DNA from: Fidelibacterota bacterium
GTDB lineage: Bacteria; Fidelibacterota; UBA2242; JAFGTP01
NCBI GenBank assembly: GCA_029939785.1
Contig: JAOZSG010000159.1
Span: 1-5,474 of the forward strand
Direction: 5' to 3'
DNA length: 5,474 nt
Position numbers and translations under genes: made by a program. Below the pieces are notes generated by a model that had not been told where the DNA came from, searched no databases, and was given only the letters and a program-made list of their open reading frames with translations. This document shows positions 1 to 5,193 of this stretch, one piece after another; position 1 is the first letter of the stretch; every line of letters starts with the position of its first letter.

Positions 1-41
1 TATTTTATGTGATTATGGAAGATGAAACTATGAATAAAAAT

Positions 42-69
42 ATAAGCCACTATTTGGTAAGTGGCTTAT
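42..69 (-). terminator. Intrinsic terminator of rpsT
   Basis: A 9-bp perfect inverted repeat (ATAAGCCAC at 42-50, GTGGCTTAT at 61-69) encloses a 10-nt loop. Read on the minus strand, the hairpin lies about 27 nt past the rpsT stop codon and is followed by a T-rich run (ATATTTTTATTC), the layout of a rho-independent terminator. On the plus strand the hairpin is followed by an A-rich stretch, so it would end plus-strand transcription poorly. Confidence 0.8.
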
Positions 70-96
70 TAAAAATTGAATGATAAAAAATCTTTA

Positions 97-351
97 TTAG
101 TCTAAATTTGCTACGTATGCAGATAATTTTGATTTTTTGTTTGATGCATTATTTTTATGGATAATGCCTTTTCCTGCAACTTTGTCAATTACTGAAATTG
201 CTTTTTTGAATAATGGTGCTGCTTCATCAGAAGTTAAAGCAGATCTTACTTTTTTAATTGAAGTTTTCATTAATGATTTATAATGTCTGTTGCGTAATCT
301 TGATTTTTCAGCCTGACGAATTCTTTTCTGAACTGATTTGTTTTGACTCAT
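97..351 (-). CDS. rpsT: 30S ribosomal protein S20
   Basis: This encodes S20, a primary 16S rRNA-binding protein of the small ribosomal subunit that helps assemble the 5' domain. The 84-residue product has the usual length for the family. It is strongly basic, with an N-terminal helix rich in Lys and Arg (KRIRQAEKSRLRNRHYKS around residues 9-26). The hallmark C-terminal segment KGIIHKNNASNKKSKL (about residues 61-76) is the classic S20 signature. The start is supported by AAAGGA on the minus strand (361-366), 9 nt before the ATG. The gene stands alone, transcribed away from the plus-strand cluster, with its own likely promoter and terminator. S20 genes are commonly monocistronic, so this arrangement is ordinary. 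The identification is secure. Confidence 0.97.
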   Translation of the reverse strand: MSQNKSVQKRIRQAEKSRLRNRHYKSLMKTSIKKVRSALTSDEAAPLFKKAISVIDKVAGKGIIHKNNASNKKSKLSAYVANLD

Positions 352-405
352 TTAATAATTTCCTTTATATTTCTTTTTTAAATTTTCTATTTTCTAAAGC
401 GTGCA

Positions 406-434
406 AATTTATTTAATTTGTCATTGAATTTCAA
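406..434 (-). promoter_or_regulatory. Likely rpsT promoter
   Basis: On the minus strand TTGAAA (429-434) is followed after exactly 17 nt by TAAATT (406-411), a good housekeeping-sigma match with ideal spacing. It would start transcription near position 399 and give a leader of about 48 nt before the rpsT ATG. The same bases also fit the Bacteroidetes-type pattern: TTTG at 432-435, 20 nt, then TAAATTTG at 404-411. Either reading puts the promoter here. The -35 area overlaps an 11-bp palindrome (TTGAATTTCAA, 424-434). AT-rich DNA produces such matches by chance, so confidence is moderate. Confidence 0.45.
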
Positions 435-460
435 ATAAAATAATAGAAATTTTTAAAGTA

Positions 461-1081
461 ATGATAAAAAGTATAGTATTCGTCCTCGAAATCAGTTTAA
501 TATTTTTAATATTAATAGTATGTCTAAAAATGCATATACTGTTAAAATTTGAAGTACAAAAGAATAATTATTCAATAAAACTTCGACTGGGATTTCTTGC
601 AAACTTTTTGAAAATAAATATTTATGCGACATTTATTGGTGGAGTACTGGAATTCAGTATTATGGGTATTAAGTTCAAAAATTTTAAAGGGAAAAAGAAA
701 ATATTAAAGGAAATAAAAAAAGAAAAACCAAAACAAAAAAAAATAAAAAAGCAACAATTTTTTGATGAAAATTGGAGTTTTAAAAGAAAAATGAAGTTTT
801 CAAGGATAATTATTTCCGAAATCATAAAAATTTTTAATATTAAAAAAATAAATGCAAATATTATTGTTGGTTTCGATAATCCTGCACATACAGGTATTTT
901 TATTGGAAATTATTACTTTTTTCGAAATTTATATCCAATATTACAAAATCTAAAAATTCAACCGTATTTCATAGAAAATAAATTTGAAGGAATTGGCGAA
1001 ATCCAAATTTCATTTAGGTTAATACTATTTTTAAAAATTGGATATTTAATACTGAAAAGAAATAGTATTATGAATAAATGA
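461..1081 (+). CDS. DUF2953-like membrane-anchored protein (YtfI-like)
   Basis: The 206-residue product has no established function. Residues about 4-23 form a hydrophobic membrane anchor. A very Lys-rich stretch runs from about 71 to 98 and looks like a flexible cytoplasmic linker. The second half contains VGFDNPAHTGIFIG (136-149), which resembles the conserved 'G..DPA.TG...G' core of DUF2953, and it ends in another hydrophobic segment (about 183-198). The gene directly downstream encodes a GerW/YtfJ protein, and DUF2953 (ytfI) next to ytfJ is a known pairing, which supports the assignment independently. No clear Shine-Dalgarno precedes the ATG. The next internal ATG (residue 24) would remove the anchor, so the first ATG is kept. 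A gap of 121 nt separates it from the GerW gene. The gene is even more AT-rich than its neighbours, with long A runs. Family assignment is from remembered motifs; the specific role is unknown. Confidence 0.65.
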   Translation: MIKSIVFVLEISLIFLILIVCLKMHILLKFEVQKNNYSIKLRLGFLANFLKINIYATFIGGVLEFSIMGIKFKNFKGKKKILKEIKKEKPKQKKIKKQQFFDENWSFKRKMKFSRIIISEIIKIFNIKKINANIIVGFDNPAHTGIFIGNYYFFRNLYPILQNLKIQPYFIENKFEGIGEIQISFRLILFLKIGYLILKRNSIMNK

Positions 1082-1190
1082 TTGTAAAAACTCTAAATGT
1101 AAAAGTTGAAAAAGTAACAAAGAAATGATTTTAATTTTATAAAAAGTGAAATTAATAAAAAATATTATTATTTTATTGATAATTTAAAAT

Positions 1191-1195
1191 GGAGG
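1191..1195 (+). promoter_or_regulatory. Strong Shine-Dalgarno of the GerW-family gene
   Basis: GGAGG sits 7 nt before the ATG at 1203. It is the strongest ribosome binding site in the window and fixes the start. It also shows that this organism uses anti-Shine-Dalgarno pairing, in contrast to typical Bacteroidetes. Confidence 0.8.
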
Positions 1196-1202
1196 TACAG
1201 AG

Positions 1203-1547
1203 ATGATAAAAGATTTGGTAGATACAATGCTTGATCGTTTGAAGAAAATTGTTGAGACAGATACTGTTGTTGGGAAACCAATTCAGGTAGAAAGTACAAC
1301 AGTAATTCCAATCACTAAAATATCTTTGGGATTTGCTGCCGGAACAGGCGGTAGTAAAGAAAATAATGAAGGTGCCGGAACCGGAGGCGGAGCTGTGATT
1401 GAACCCATAGCTGTAGTTACAATTCAAGATGGAATTGTAAAGGTTAGTAGTTTGAAAAAATCAGAATCGAATTTGCATAAAGTTCTTGAAATAGTTCCTG
1501 ATATTGTGAAAAAATTTGATAAATCAAGTTCCAAAAAGGAAAAATAA
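1203..1547 (+). CDS. GerW/YtfJ-family protein
   Basis: This is a 114-residue member of the GerW (YtfJ, Spore_YtfJ) family. In Bacillus the family member is a spore protein needed for normal germination, but homologues are widespread in bacteria that do not form spores, where the role is unknown. The diagnostic core is present: GKPIQVESTTVIPITKISLG (24-43), a glycine-rich block with FAAGTGG (44-50) and GAGTGGGAVIEPIAVVTI (57-74), then DGIVKVSSL (76-84). The N-terminal 20 residues form an amphipathic helix, and the C-terminus is a Lys/Ser-rich tail. A strong GGAGG precedes the start, and the gene ends in tandem stops (TAA TAG). It follows a DUF2953-like gene as in ytfI-ytfJ, and lies 12 nt before a Crp/Fnr regulator, so it is probably co-transcribed with the downstream genes. 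Nothing in the window indicates sporulation. Confidence 0.88.
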   Translation: MIKDLVDTMLDRLKKIVETDTVVGKPIQVESTTVIPITKISLGFAAGTGGSKENNEGAGTGGGAVIEPIAVVTIQDGIVKVSSLKKSESNLHKVLEIVPDIVKKFDKSSSKKEK

Positions 1548-1559
1548 TAGAAGGAAAAT

Positions 1560-2237
1560 ATGGAGTCACAAATTTTAAAAAACGTACCGATGTTTTCAGC
1601 TCTTTCCGATGAAAATATTGAAAAAATTGCCCCTCTTTTAAAAAAACAAAAATATAAAAAAAATACGATGATTTTAATGGAAGATGATTCTGGGGATTCA
1701 TTATTTATAATTGAAAATGGTAGTGTGAAAATTACAAGATATAGTGAAGATGGACGTGAAGTGATTTTATCTATACTTGGTGAGGGTGATTTTTTTGGTG
1801 AGATGTCAATTCTTGATGGTGAATCCAGATCTGCTAATGTTGTATCTTTAGAAAATTCTGAAATATGTATGTTAAGTAGAGATGATTTATTGGATATTTT
1901 GGAAAAATACCCTTCAGTAGCAATAGCATTGTTAGAAGAATTAGCATTACGACTTCGGAAATCGGATCAGCATATTGAAGGTCTTTCTTTAAGTGATGCC
2001 GAAAGTCGTGTAGCTATGAGTATTATTAGGATTTCAGAACAATTAGGGAAAATCAAAAAAGGACAGGTGATTATCGAAAAATTACCTTTTCAACATGATA
2101 TTGCAAACATGGCCGGTACATCAAGAGAAACAGTTTCAAGAGTTTTAAGAATTCTTGAAGAAAAGCAGCATATTACCAAAAATGGACGTAAATTGCTTAT
2201 TGTAGATTATTCTGAGTTTATTAAAAAATTTGGATAG
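1560..2237 (+). CDS. Crp/Fnr-family transcriptional regulator
   Basis: This 225-residue protein is a full-length, two-domain Crp/Fnr regulator, a dimeric DNA-binding sensor acting in the cytoplasm. The N-terminal cyclic-nucleotide-binding fold covers about residues 8-125. Its phosphate-binding cassette is GDFFGEMSILDGESRSANV (76-94). Glu81, Arg90 and Ser91 align with the cAMP-contacting Glu72, Arg82 and Ser83 of E. coli CRP, so binding of a cyclic nucleotide is plausible. A long dimerisation helix follows (about 108-136). The C-terminal winged helix has the recognition helix GTSRETVSRVLRILEE (186-201), nearly identical in layout to CRP. The only cysteine is Cys103, so an FNR-type iron-sulfur cluster is excluded. 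AAGGA (1551-1555) lies 4 nt before the ATG. The antiporter gene starts 21 nt downstream, which suggests the regulator controls or is controlled with cation-transport genes. The ligand and target sites are unknown. Confidence 0.93.
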   Translation: MESQILKNVPMFSALSDENIEKIAPLLKKQKYKKNTMILMEDDSGDSLFIIENGSVKITRYSEDGREVILSILGEGDFFGEMSILDGESRSANVVSLENSEICMLSRDDLLDILEKYPSVAIALLEELALRLRKSDQHIEGLSLSDAESRVAMSIIRISEQLGKIKKGQVIIEKLPFQHDIANMAGTSRETVSRVLRILEEKQHITKNGRKLLIVDYSEFIKKFG

Positions 2238-2258
2238 ATAAATGATAATAGGTATAAG

Positions 2259-3512
2259 ATGTTAGAAACAGTATTTCATAATTTTCACTTATTGTTTGGT
2301 GATCATGTCGTTTTCAGCGTAGGTCTTTTATTATTTGTAGGATATTTTGCCGGAGAATTAGCTGAAAAAATAAAGTTACCTTCAATTACAGGATATATTA
2401 TTACAGGACTGATTTTAGGTGAAGGTGTATTGGGTTTTGTACCTAATGAAATGGCTCATAGATTGACAAGTATTACTGAAATTGCATTAGGTCTGATTGC
2501 TCTTACTATTGGTGGTGAATTTAGTTTATTCAAAATTAAAAATTTTGGAATCCGAATTTTTATTTTAACACTTTTTGAAGCACTTTTTGCATTTGTTTTG
2601 GTTACTTTCATTCTTACTCTGATTGGAATGGATATAAAATATTCATTGTTACTTGGAGCGATTTCTACAGCCACTGCACCCGCAGCCACTGTGATTGTTA
2701 TACGTCAACTTAGAGCAAGAGGTGAATTTGTCGATCATCTTTATGGAGTTGTAGCATTTGATGATGCAGTATGCGTAATTATTTTTAGTATTGTATTTGC
2801 CGTTATAGGTCCGATGCTGGTTTCAACGGGGTTAGAACATGGAGAACATTCTGTTGTGTTAATGGGATTTATCCATGCATTTGAGGAAATTGGATTTTCA
2901 ATTTTACTTGGTGCAATAAGTGGCTTTTTATTAAATATGCTAACAATAAAAAAATATAAACTTAATGAAATTCTCATTTTGTCAATTGCTATTATTTTTC
3001 TAAATACAGCAGTTGCTATTGTGCTTCATTTATCATTGTTAATATCTAATATGGTTCTTGGAGCAGTATTAATAAATATATCACCAAAGAATAAAAGAAT
3101 TTTTAAAGTAATTGAACCAATTACTCCTCCGATTTTTGCATTGTTTTTTATTCTTGCCGGAAGTGAACTGGATATTTCCGTATTTTCTAAAGGAATTGTA
3201 CTTATATATGGAATTGTATATCTTATTGCTCGTTTTTCCGGTAAATATTTAGGAATTATTTCAGGTGCAACATTGACAAAAGCTAACTCAAGAATAAAAA
3301 AATACTTAGGATTTTGCCTGTTTCCACAAGCCGGAGTTGCAATTGGCCTTGTTCTATTAATACAAACGGCTCCTATTATGTCCGGTGCTCCTCCGGAGGT
3401 CAAAGAGAAACTAATATTAATTGTTAATATAATATTATTCAGTATCTTTATAAATGAATTGGTTGGTCCGGCAATTTCAAAATACGGCATCATAAAAGGT
3501 GCAGATCTATAA
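2259..3512 (+). CDS. CPA2-family cation:proton antiporter (Kef/NapA-like)
   Basis: This 417-residue inner-membrane protein exchanges monovalent cations (Na+ or K+) for protons. It is almost wholly hydrophobic, with about 12-13 predicted membrane segments. Family landmarks appear in order: KLPSITGYIITGLILGEGVLG (39-59), with the conserved LP.I.GYI..G..LG helix; ALGLIALTIGGEF (76-88); the unwound-helix motif STATAPAATVIVIRQLRARG (136-155); FDDAVCVIIF (167-176); ARFSGKYLG (324-332); and FPQAGVAIGL (355-364). The adjacent Asp168-Asp169 matches the DD pair of NapA/NhaA-type electrogenic Na+/H+ antiporters; KefC-type K+ efflux proteins have QD there. That favours a Na+/H+ exchanger, though selectivity cannot be read from sequence. 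There is no C-terminal RCK/TrkA-N domain, so regulation would have to come from separate proteins, possibly the EIIA protein encoded 14 nt downstream. The ribosome binding site is weak (AGGT at 2250-2253). The gene ends in tandem TAA stops. Confidence 0.92.
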   Translation: MLETVFHNFHLLFGDHVVFSVGLLLFVGYFAGELAEKIKLPSITGYIITGLILGEGVLGFVPNEMAHRLTSITEIALGLIALTIGGEFSLFKIKNFGIRIFILTLFEALFAFVLVTFILTLIGMDIKYSLLLGAISTATAPAATVIVIRQLRARGEFVDHLYGVVAFDDAVCVIIFSIVFAVIGPMLVSTGLEHGEHSVVLMGFIHAFEEIGFSILLGAISGFLLNMLTIKKYKLNEILILSIAIIFLNTAVAIVLHLSLLISNMVLGAVLINISPKNKRIFKVIEPITPPIFALFFILAGSELDISVFSKGIVLIYGIVYLIARFSGKYLGIISGATLTKANSRIKKYLGFCLFPQAGVAIGLVLLIQTAPIMSGAPPEVKEKLILIVNIILFSIFINELVGPAISKYGIIKGADL

Positions 3513-3526
3513 TAATTGGGGATGAT

Positions 3527-4342
3527 ATGGATATTTTTAAAGTAATAAAAGAAAAATCCTGTTCAATAGATTTTAAAGCAAAGAATAAACAAGATTGTAT
3601 AAAAAAACTTGCTGATCTTATTTCTTTATCTGTTGAAGAACTTGATTCCGATGCAATATTTGAAGCATTAATGGAAAGGGAAAATTCCGGATCAACAGGT
3701 TTTGATAGTGGAATAGCAATTCCTCATGCAAAATTAAAGGGTTTAAAAGAATTTTCAGTTTGTATAGCTGTATCGAAAAAGGGTATTGATTTTGACAGTA
3801 TTGATAAGAAAAAATCCTTTTTGTTCTTCGTTATAATTGGTCCGGAAGAAAGAACAAAAGAACATTTACAAATATTAGCCCAAATTTCCCGACTCTCCAG
3901 AAATAGAAATACACAAAAAGAATTGTATAATGCAAAAAGTGTAGAAGCACTAATTGAAGCGTTTATTCATCATACTTCAGAAAGTATGAAAACTCAAAAG
4001 ATAACTAAAAAGCAAATGCTTCTTTTTGTTATTTTAAATGAACTGAGATTTTATGACGATATTCTGGAAATTTTTATTGGTCAAGGAATAACCGGTGTAA
4101 ACATTATTGATTCTTCAGGTGTTAAAGATCAGTTATCAAATATTCCTTTATTCGGTGATTTTTTGAATTTTCTTGGTGATCATACTGATGAACGAAAAAC
4201 CATAATGGCAATAATTCCTGAATCTGAAGTTAACAAAATCACTTTAAGTATTGAAGAATTAATGGGAGATCTGGACAAACATACAGGAGCAATGGTTATG
4301 GCTCTTGATATCCCCTATATTAAAGGTACTTTAGAAGCATAG
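3527..4342 (+). CDS. EIIA(Ntr)-like protein fused to a PII-like C-terminal domain
   Basis: The 271-residue product has two parts. Residues about 5-150 are a PTS EIIA domain of the fructose/mannitol/nitrogen type. They include ERENSGSTGFDSGIAIPHAKL (50-70), with the phosphoacceptor His67, and EHLQILAQISRL (112-123), with the second conserved His113. A short linker (about 151-161) leads to a C-terminal domain (162-271) whose pattern resembles a PII-like ferredoxin fold: QMLLFVILNE as a first strand, a helix ending in GQGITGVNIIDSSG (185-198), a long loop with IPLFGDFLNFLGD (206-218), KTIMAIIPE as a strand, then EELMGDLDKHTGAMVMALDI (243-262). Stand-alone EIIA proteins usually act as regulators. 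The EIIA assignment is firm; the PII-like assignment rests on pattern recognition, and an ACT-type fold is an alternative. GGGG (3518-3521) sits 5 nt before the ATG. The gene is coupled to the antiporter upstream, which suggests that it regulates that transporter. Confidence 0.88.
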   Translation: MDIFKVIKEKSCSIDFKAKNKQDCIKKLADLISLSVEELDSDAIFEALMERENSGSTGFDSGIAIPHAKLKGLKEFSVCIAVSKKGIDFDSIDKKKSFLFFVIIGPEERTKEHLQILAQISRLSRNRNTQKELYNAKSVEALIEAFIHHTSESMKTQKITKKQMLLFVILNELRFYDDILEIFIGQGITGVNIIDSSGVKDQLSNIPLFGDFLNFLGDHTDERKTIMAIIPESEVNKITLSIEELMGDLDKHTGAMVMALDIPYIKGTLEA

Positions 4343-4345
4343 ACC

Positions 4346-4370
4346 GATTTGTAATAATATTTTTCAAATC
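4346..4370 (+). other. Weak hairpin just after the EIIA-PII-like gene
   Basis: GATTTG (4346-4351) and CAAATC (4365-4370) form a 6-bp stem with a 13-nt AT-only loop, beginning 3 nt after the stop codon. No uninterrupted T run follows, so this is a poor intrinsic terminator. It could be a leaky terminator or an RNA-stability element separating the upstream genes from the HTH-EIIA gene, or chance. Confidence 0.25.
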
Positions 4371-4381
4371 AATGATTATTG

Positions 4382-4443
4382 TTTCACTCAATCTGTATTA
4401 ATTATATAAAAAAAAATTCATAATTTAATGTTAAAGAGTGAAA
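4382..4443. repeat. 8-bp inverted repeat in the 192-nt intergenic gap
   Basis: TTTCACTC (4382-4389) and GAGTGAAA (4436-4443) are perfect inverted copies 46 nt apart. The gap at 4343-4534 holds no supportable gene, and this pair is its most G+C-rich symmetrical element. It could hold two half-sites of a looping repressor or the base of an RNA stem, or it could be chance. Confidence 0.35.
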
Positions 4444-4501
4444 TAGTATTAATATTGGAAAATAAATGAAAACACTGGAAAAAATGGAAGTATAGTGTTA
4501 T

Positions 4502-4512
4502 ATTTGACAAAT
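4502..4512. promoter_or_regulatory. Candidate operator palindrome before the HTH-EIIA gene
   Basis: ATTTG-A-CAAAT is a perfect 11-bp palindrome 22 nt upstream of the HTH-EIIA start, between a short imperfect hairpin (AACACT 4471-4476 / AGTGTT 4494-4499) and the ribosome binding site. A DNA-binding autoregulator is encoded immediately downstream, so an operator is possible. The embedded TTGACA (4504-4509) is too close to the ATG to serve as a normal -35 box. Chance occurrence in AT-rich DNA is a real alternative. Confidence 0.25.
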
Positions 4513-4534
4513 TATTAATATTTGGAGAAAATAG

Positions 4535-5191
4535 ATGATGCCAAAAGAAATTATGACATTAGAAGAAGTTGCTGGTTATTTTCGAATATCAGAAAGAACA
4601 GTAAAAGATTGGGTCGGAAAAGGTAAAATTCCCGGTGGAAAACTTGGGACATCATGGCGTTTTAAGAGATCAGAAATAATAAAATGGGTTGATAGTCAGT
4701 TAGTCCCACAAAATAAAATGTCGATAAATAAGGAAAGCGATTTATCTTCTTTTATACAAAAAGAGAGAATTACATTTTTAGATGTAGATAATAAAACAGA
4801 TGCTTTAAATAAGTTGATAAATTTATCTGCTGATATTCCGGGAATCGATAGTGAAGAAGAATTATCAAAAGCAATTTTTAAAAGAGAAGAGTTAATGAGT
4901 ACTGGAATTGGTTTAGGAATTGGAGTTCCTCATGTTAGATTGCCAAATGTGAAAAATTTTCATATAACCATTGGAGTTTGTAAGAAGGAAATATTAGATT
5001 ATAAGACAATTGATGACATTCCAATAAGAATAATCGTTATGATAATTGGTGTATTAAATCAACAAAGTCAACATATACAATTACTTTCAAAAATTGCCAA
5101 ATTATTAAAAATAAACGAAATTCGTCAAAAAATACTATTTGCTGAAACCATAGAACAAATTTATAATATTATCATATATCAGGAGTCTTAA
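4535..5191 (+). CDS. HTH (excisionase/MerR-type) and PTS EIIA fusion protein
   Basis: The 218-residue protein begins with a DNA-binding domain of the excisionase/MerR winged-helix class (about 6-56): IMTLEEVAGYFRISERTVKDW (6-26), then the wing GGKLGTSWRFKRSEIIKWV (34-52). A linker (about 57-70) joins a PTS EIIA domain (about 71-218). There KREELMSTGIGLGIGVPHVRL (116-136) carries the phosphoacceptor His133, and SQHIQLLSKIAKLLK (178-192) carries the second conserved His180. This looks like a transcription factor whose activity is set by phosphorylation of its own EIIA domain, in the way PRD/EIIA regulators work, although no PRD is present. GGAG (4524-4527) lies 7 nt before the first ATG. A second in-frame ATG follows at once (residue 2) and could be used instead. 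The next antiporter gene starts 2 nt after the stop, so the two are almost certainly translated from one mRNA. Confidence 0.9.
   Translation: MMPKEIMTLEEVAGYFRISERTVKDWVGKGKIPGGKLGTSWRFKRSEIIKWVDSQLVPQNKMSINKESDLSSFIQKERITFLDVDNKTDALNKLINLSADIPGIDSEEELSKAIFKREELMSTGIGLGIGVPHVRLPNVKNFHITIGVCKKEILDYKTIDDIPIRIIVMIIGVLNQQSQHIQLLSKIAKLLKINEIRQKILFAETIEQIYNIIIYQES
5181..5185 (+). promoter_or_regulatory. Shine-Dalgarno of the second antiporter inside the preceding gene
   Basis: AGGAG lies within the last codons of the HTH-EIIA gene, 8 nt before the ATG at 5194. It fixes the start of the partial downstream gene and implies translational coupling between the two. Confidence 0.75.
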
Positions 5192-5193
5192 TA

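Noticed and set aside
3..83. Short open frame on the plus strand at the left edge
   Set aside because: It would give only about 26 residues, runs through the rpsT terminator hairpin and shows no recognisable protein signature.
622..825. Minus-strand open frame of 67 residues
   Set aside because: It is antisense to the DUF2953-like gene, its composition is dominated by Phe/Ile from the opposite A-rich strand, and it has no ribosome binding site logic.
1106..1143. Possible promoter before the GerW gene (TTGAAA at 1106, TATAAA at 1138)
   Set aside because: The two boxes are 26 nt apart, far from the usual 17, and the better-spaced alternatives match the -10 consensus at only half the positions. 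The gap may contain a promoter but I cannot point to one.
1173..1427. Minus-strand open frame of 84 residues
   Set aside because: It lies antisense to the clearly recognisable GerW-family gene and its product matches nothing known.
3026..3493. Minus-strand open frame of 155 residues
   Set aside because: Although fairly long, it is antisense to conserved antiporter helices and is explained as a mirror of low-complexity hydrophobic codons.
4429..4496. Two tiny overlapping open frames (13 and 9 residues) in the intergenic gap, as a possible leader peptide
   Set aside because: Neither has a ribosome binding site or the codon runs expected of an attenuator, and frames of this size are common by chance.
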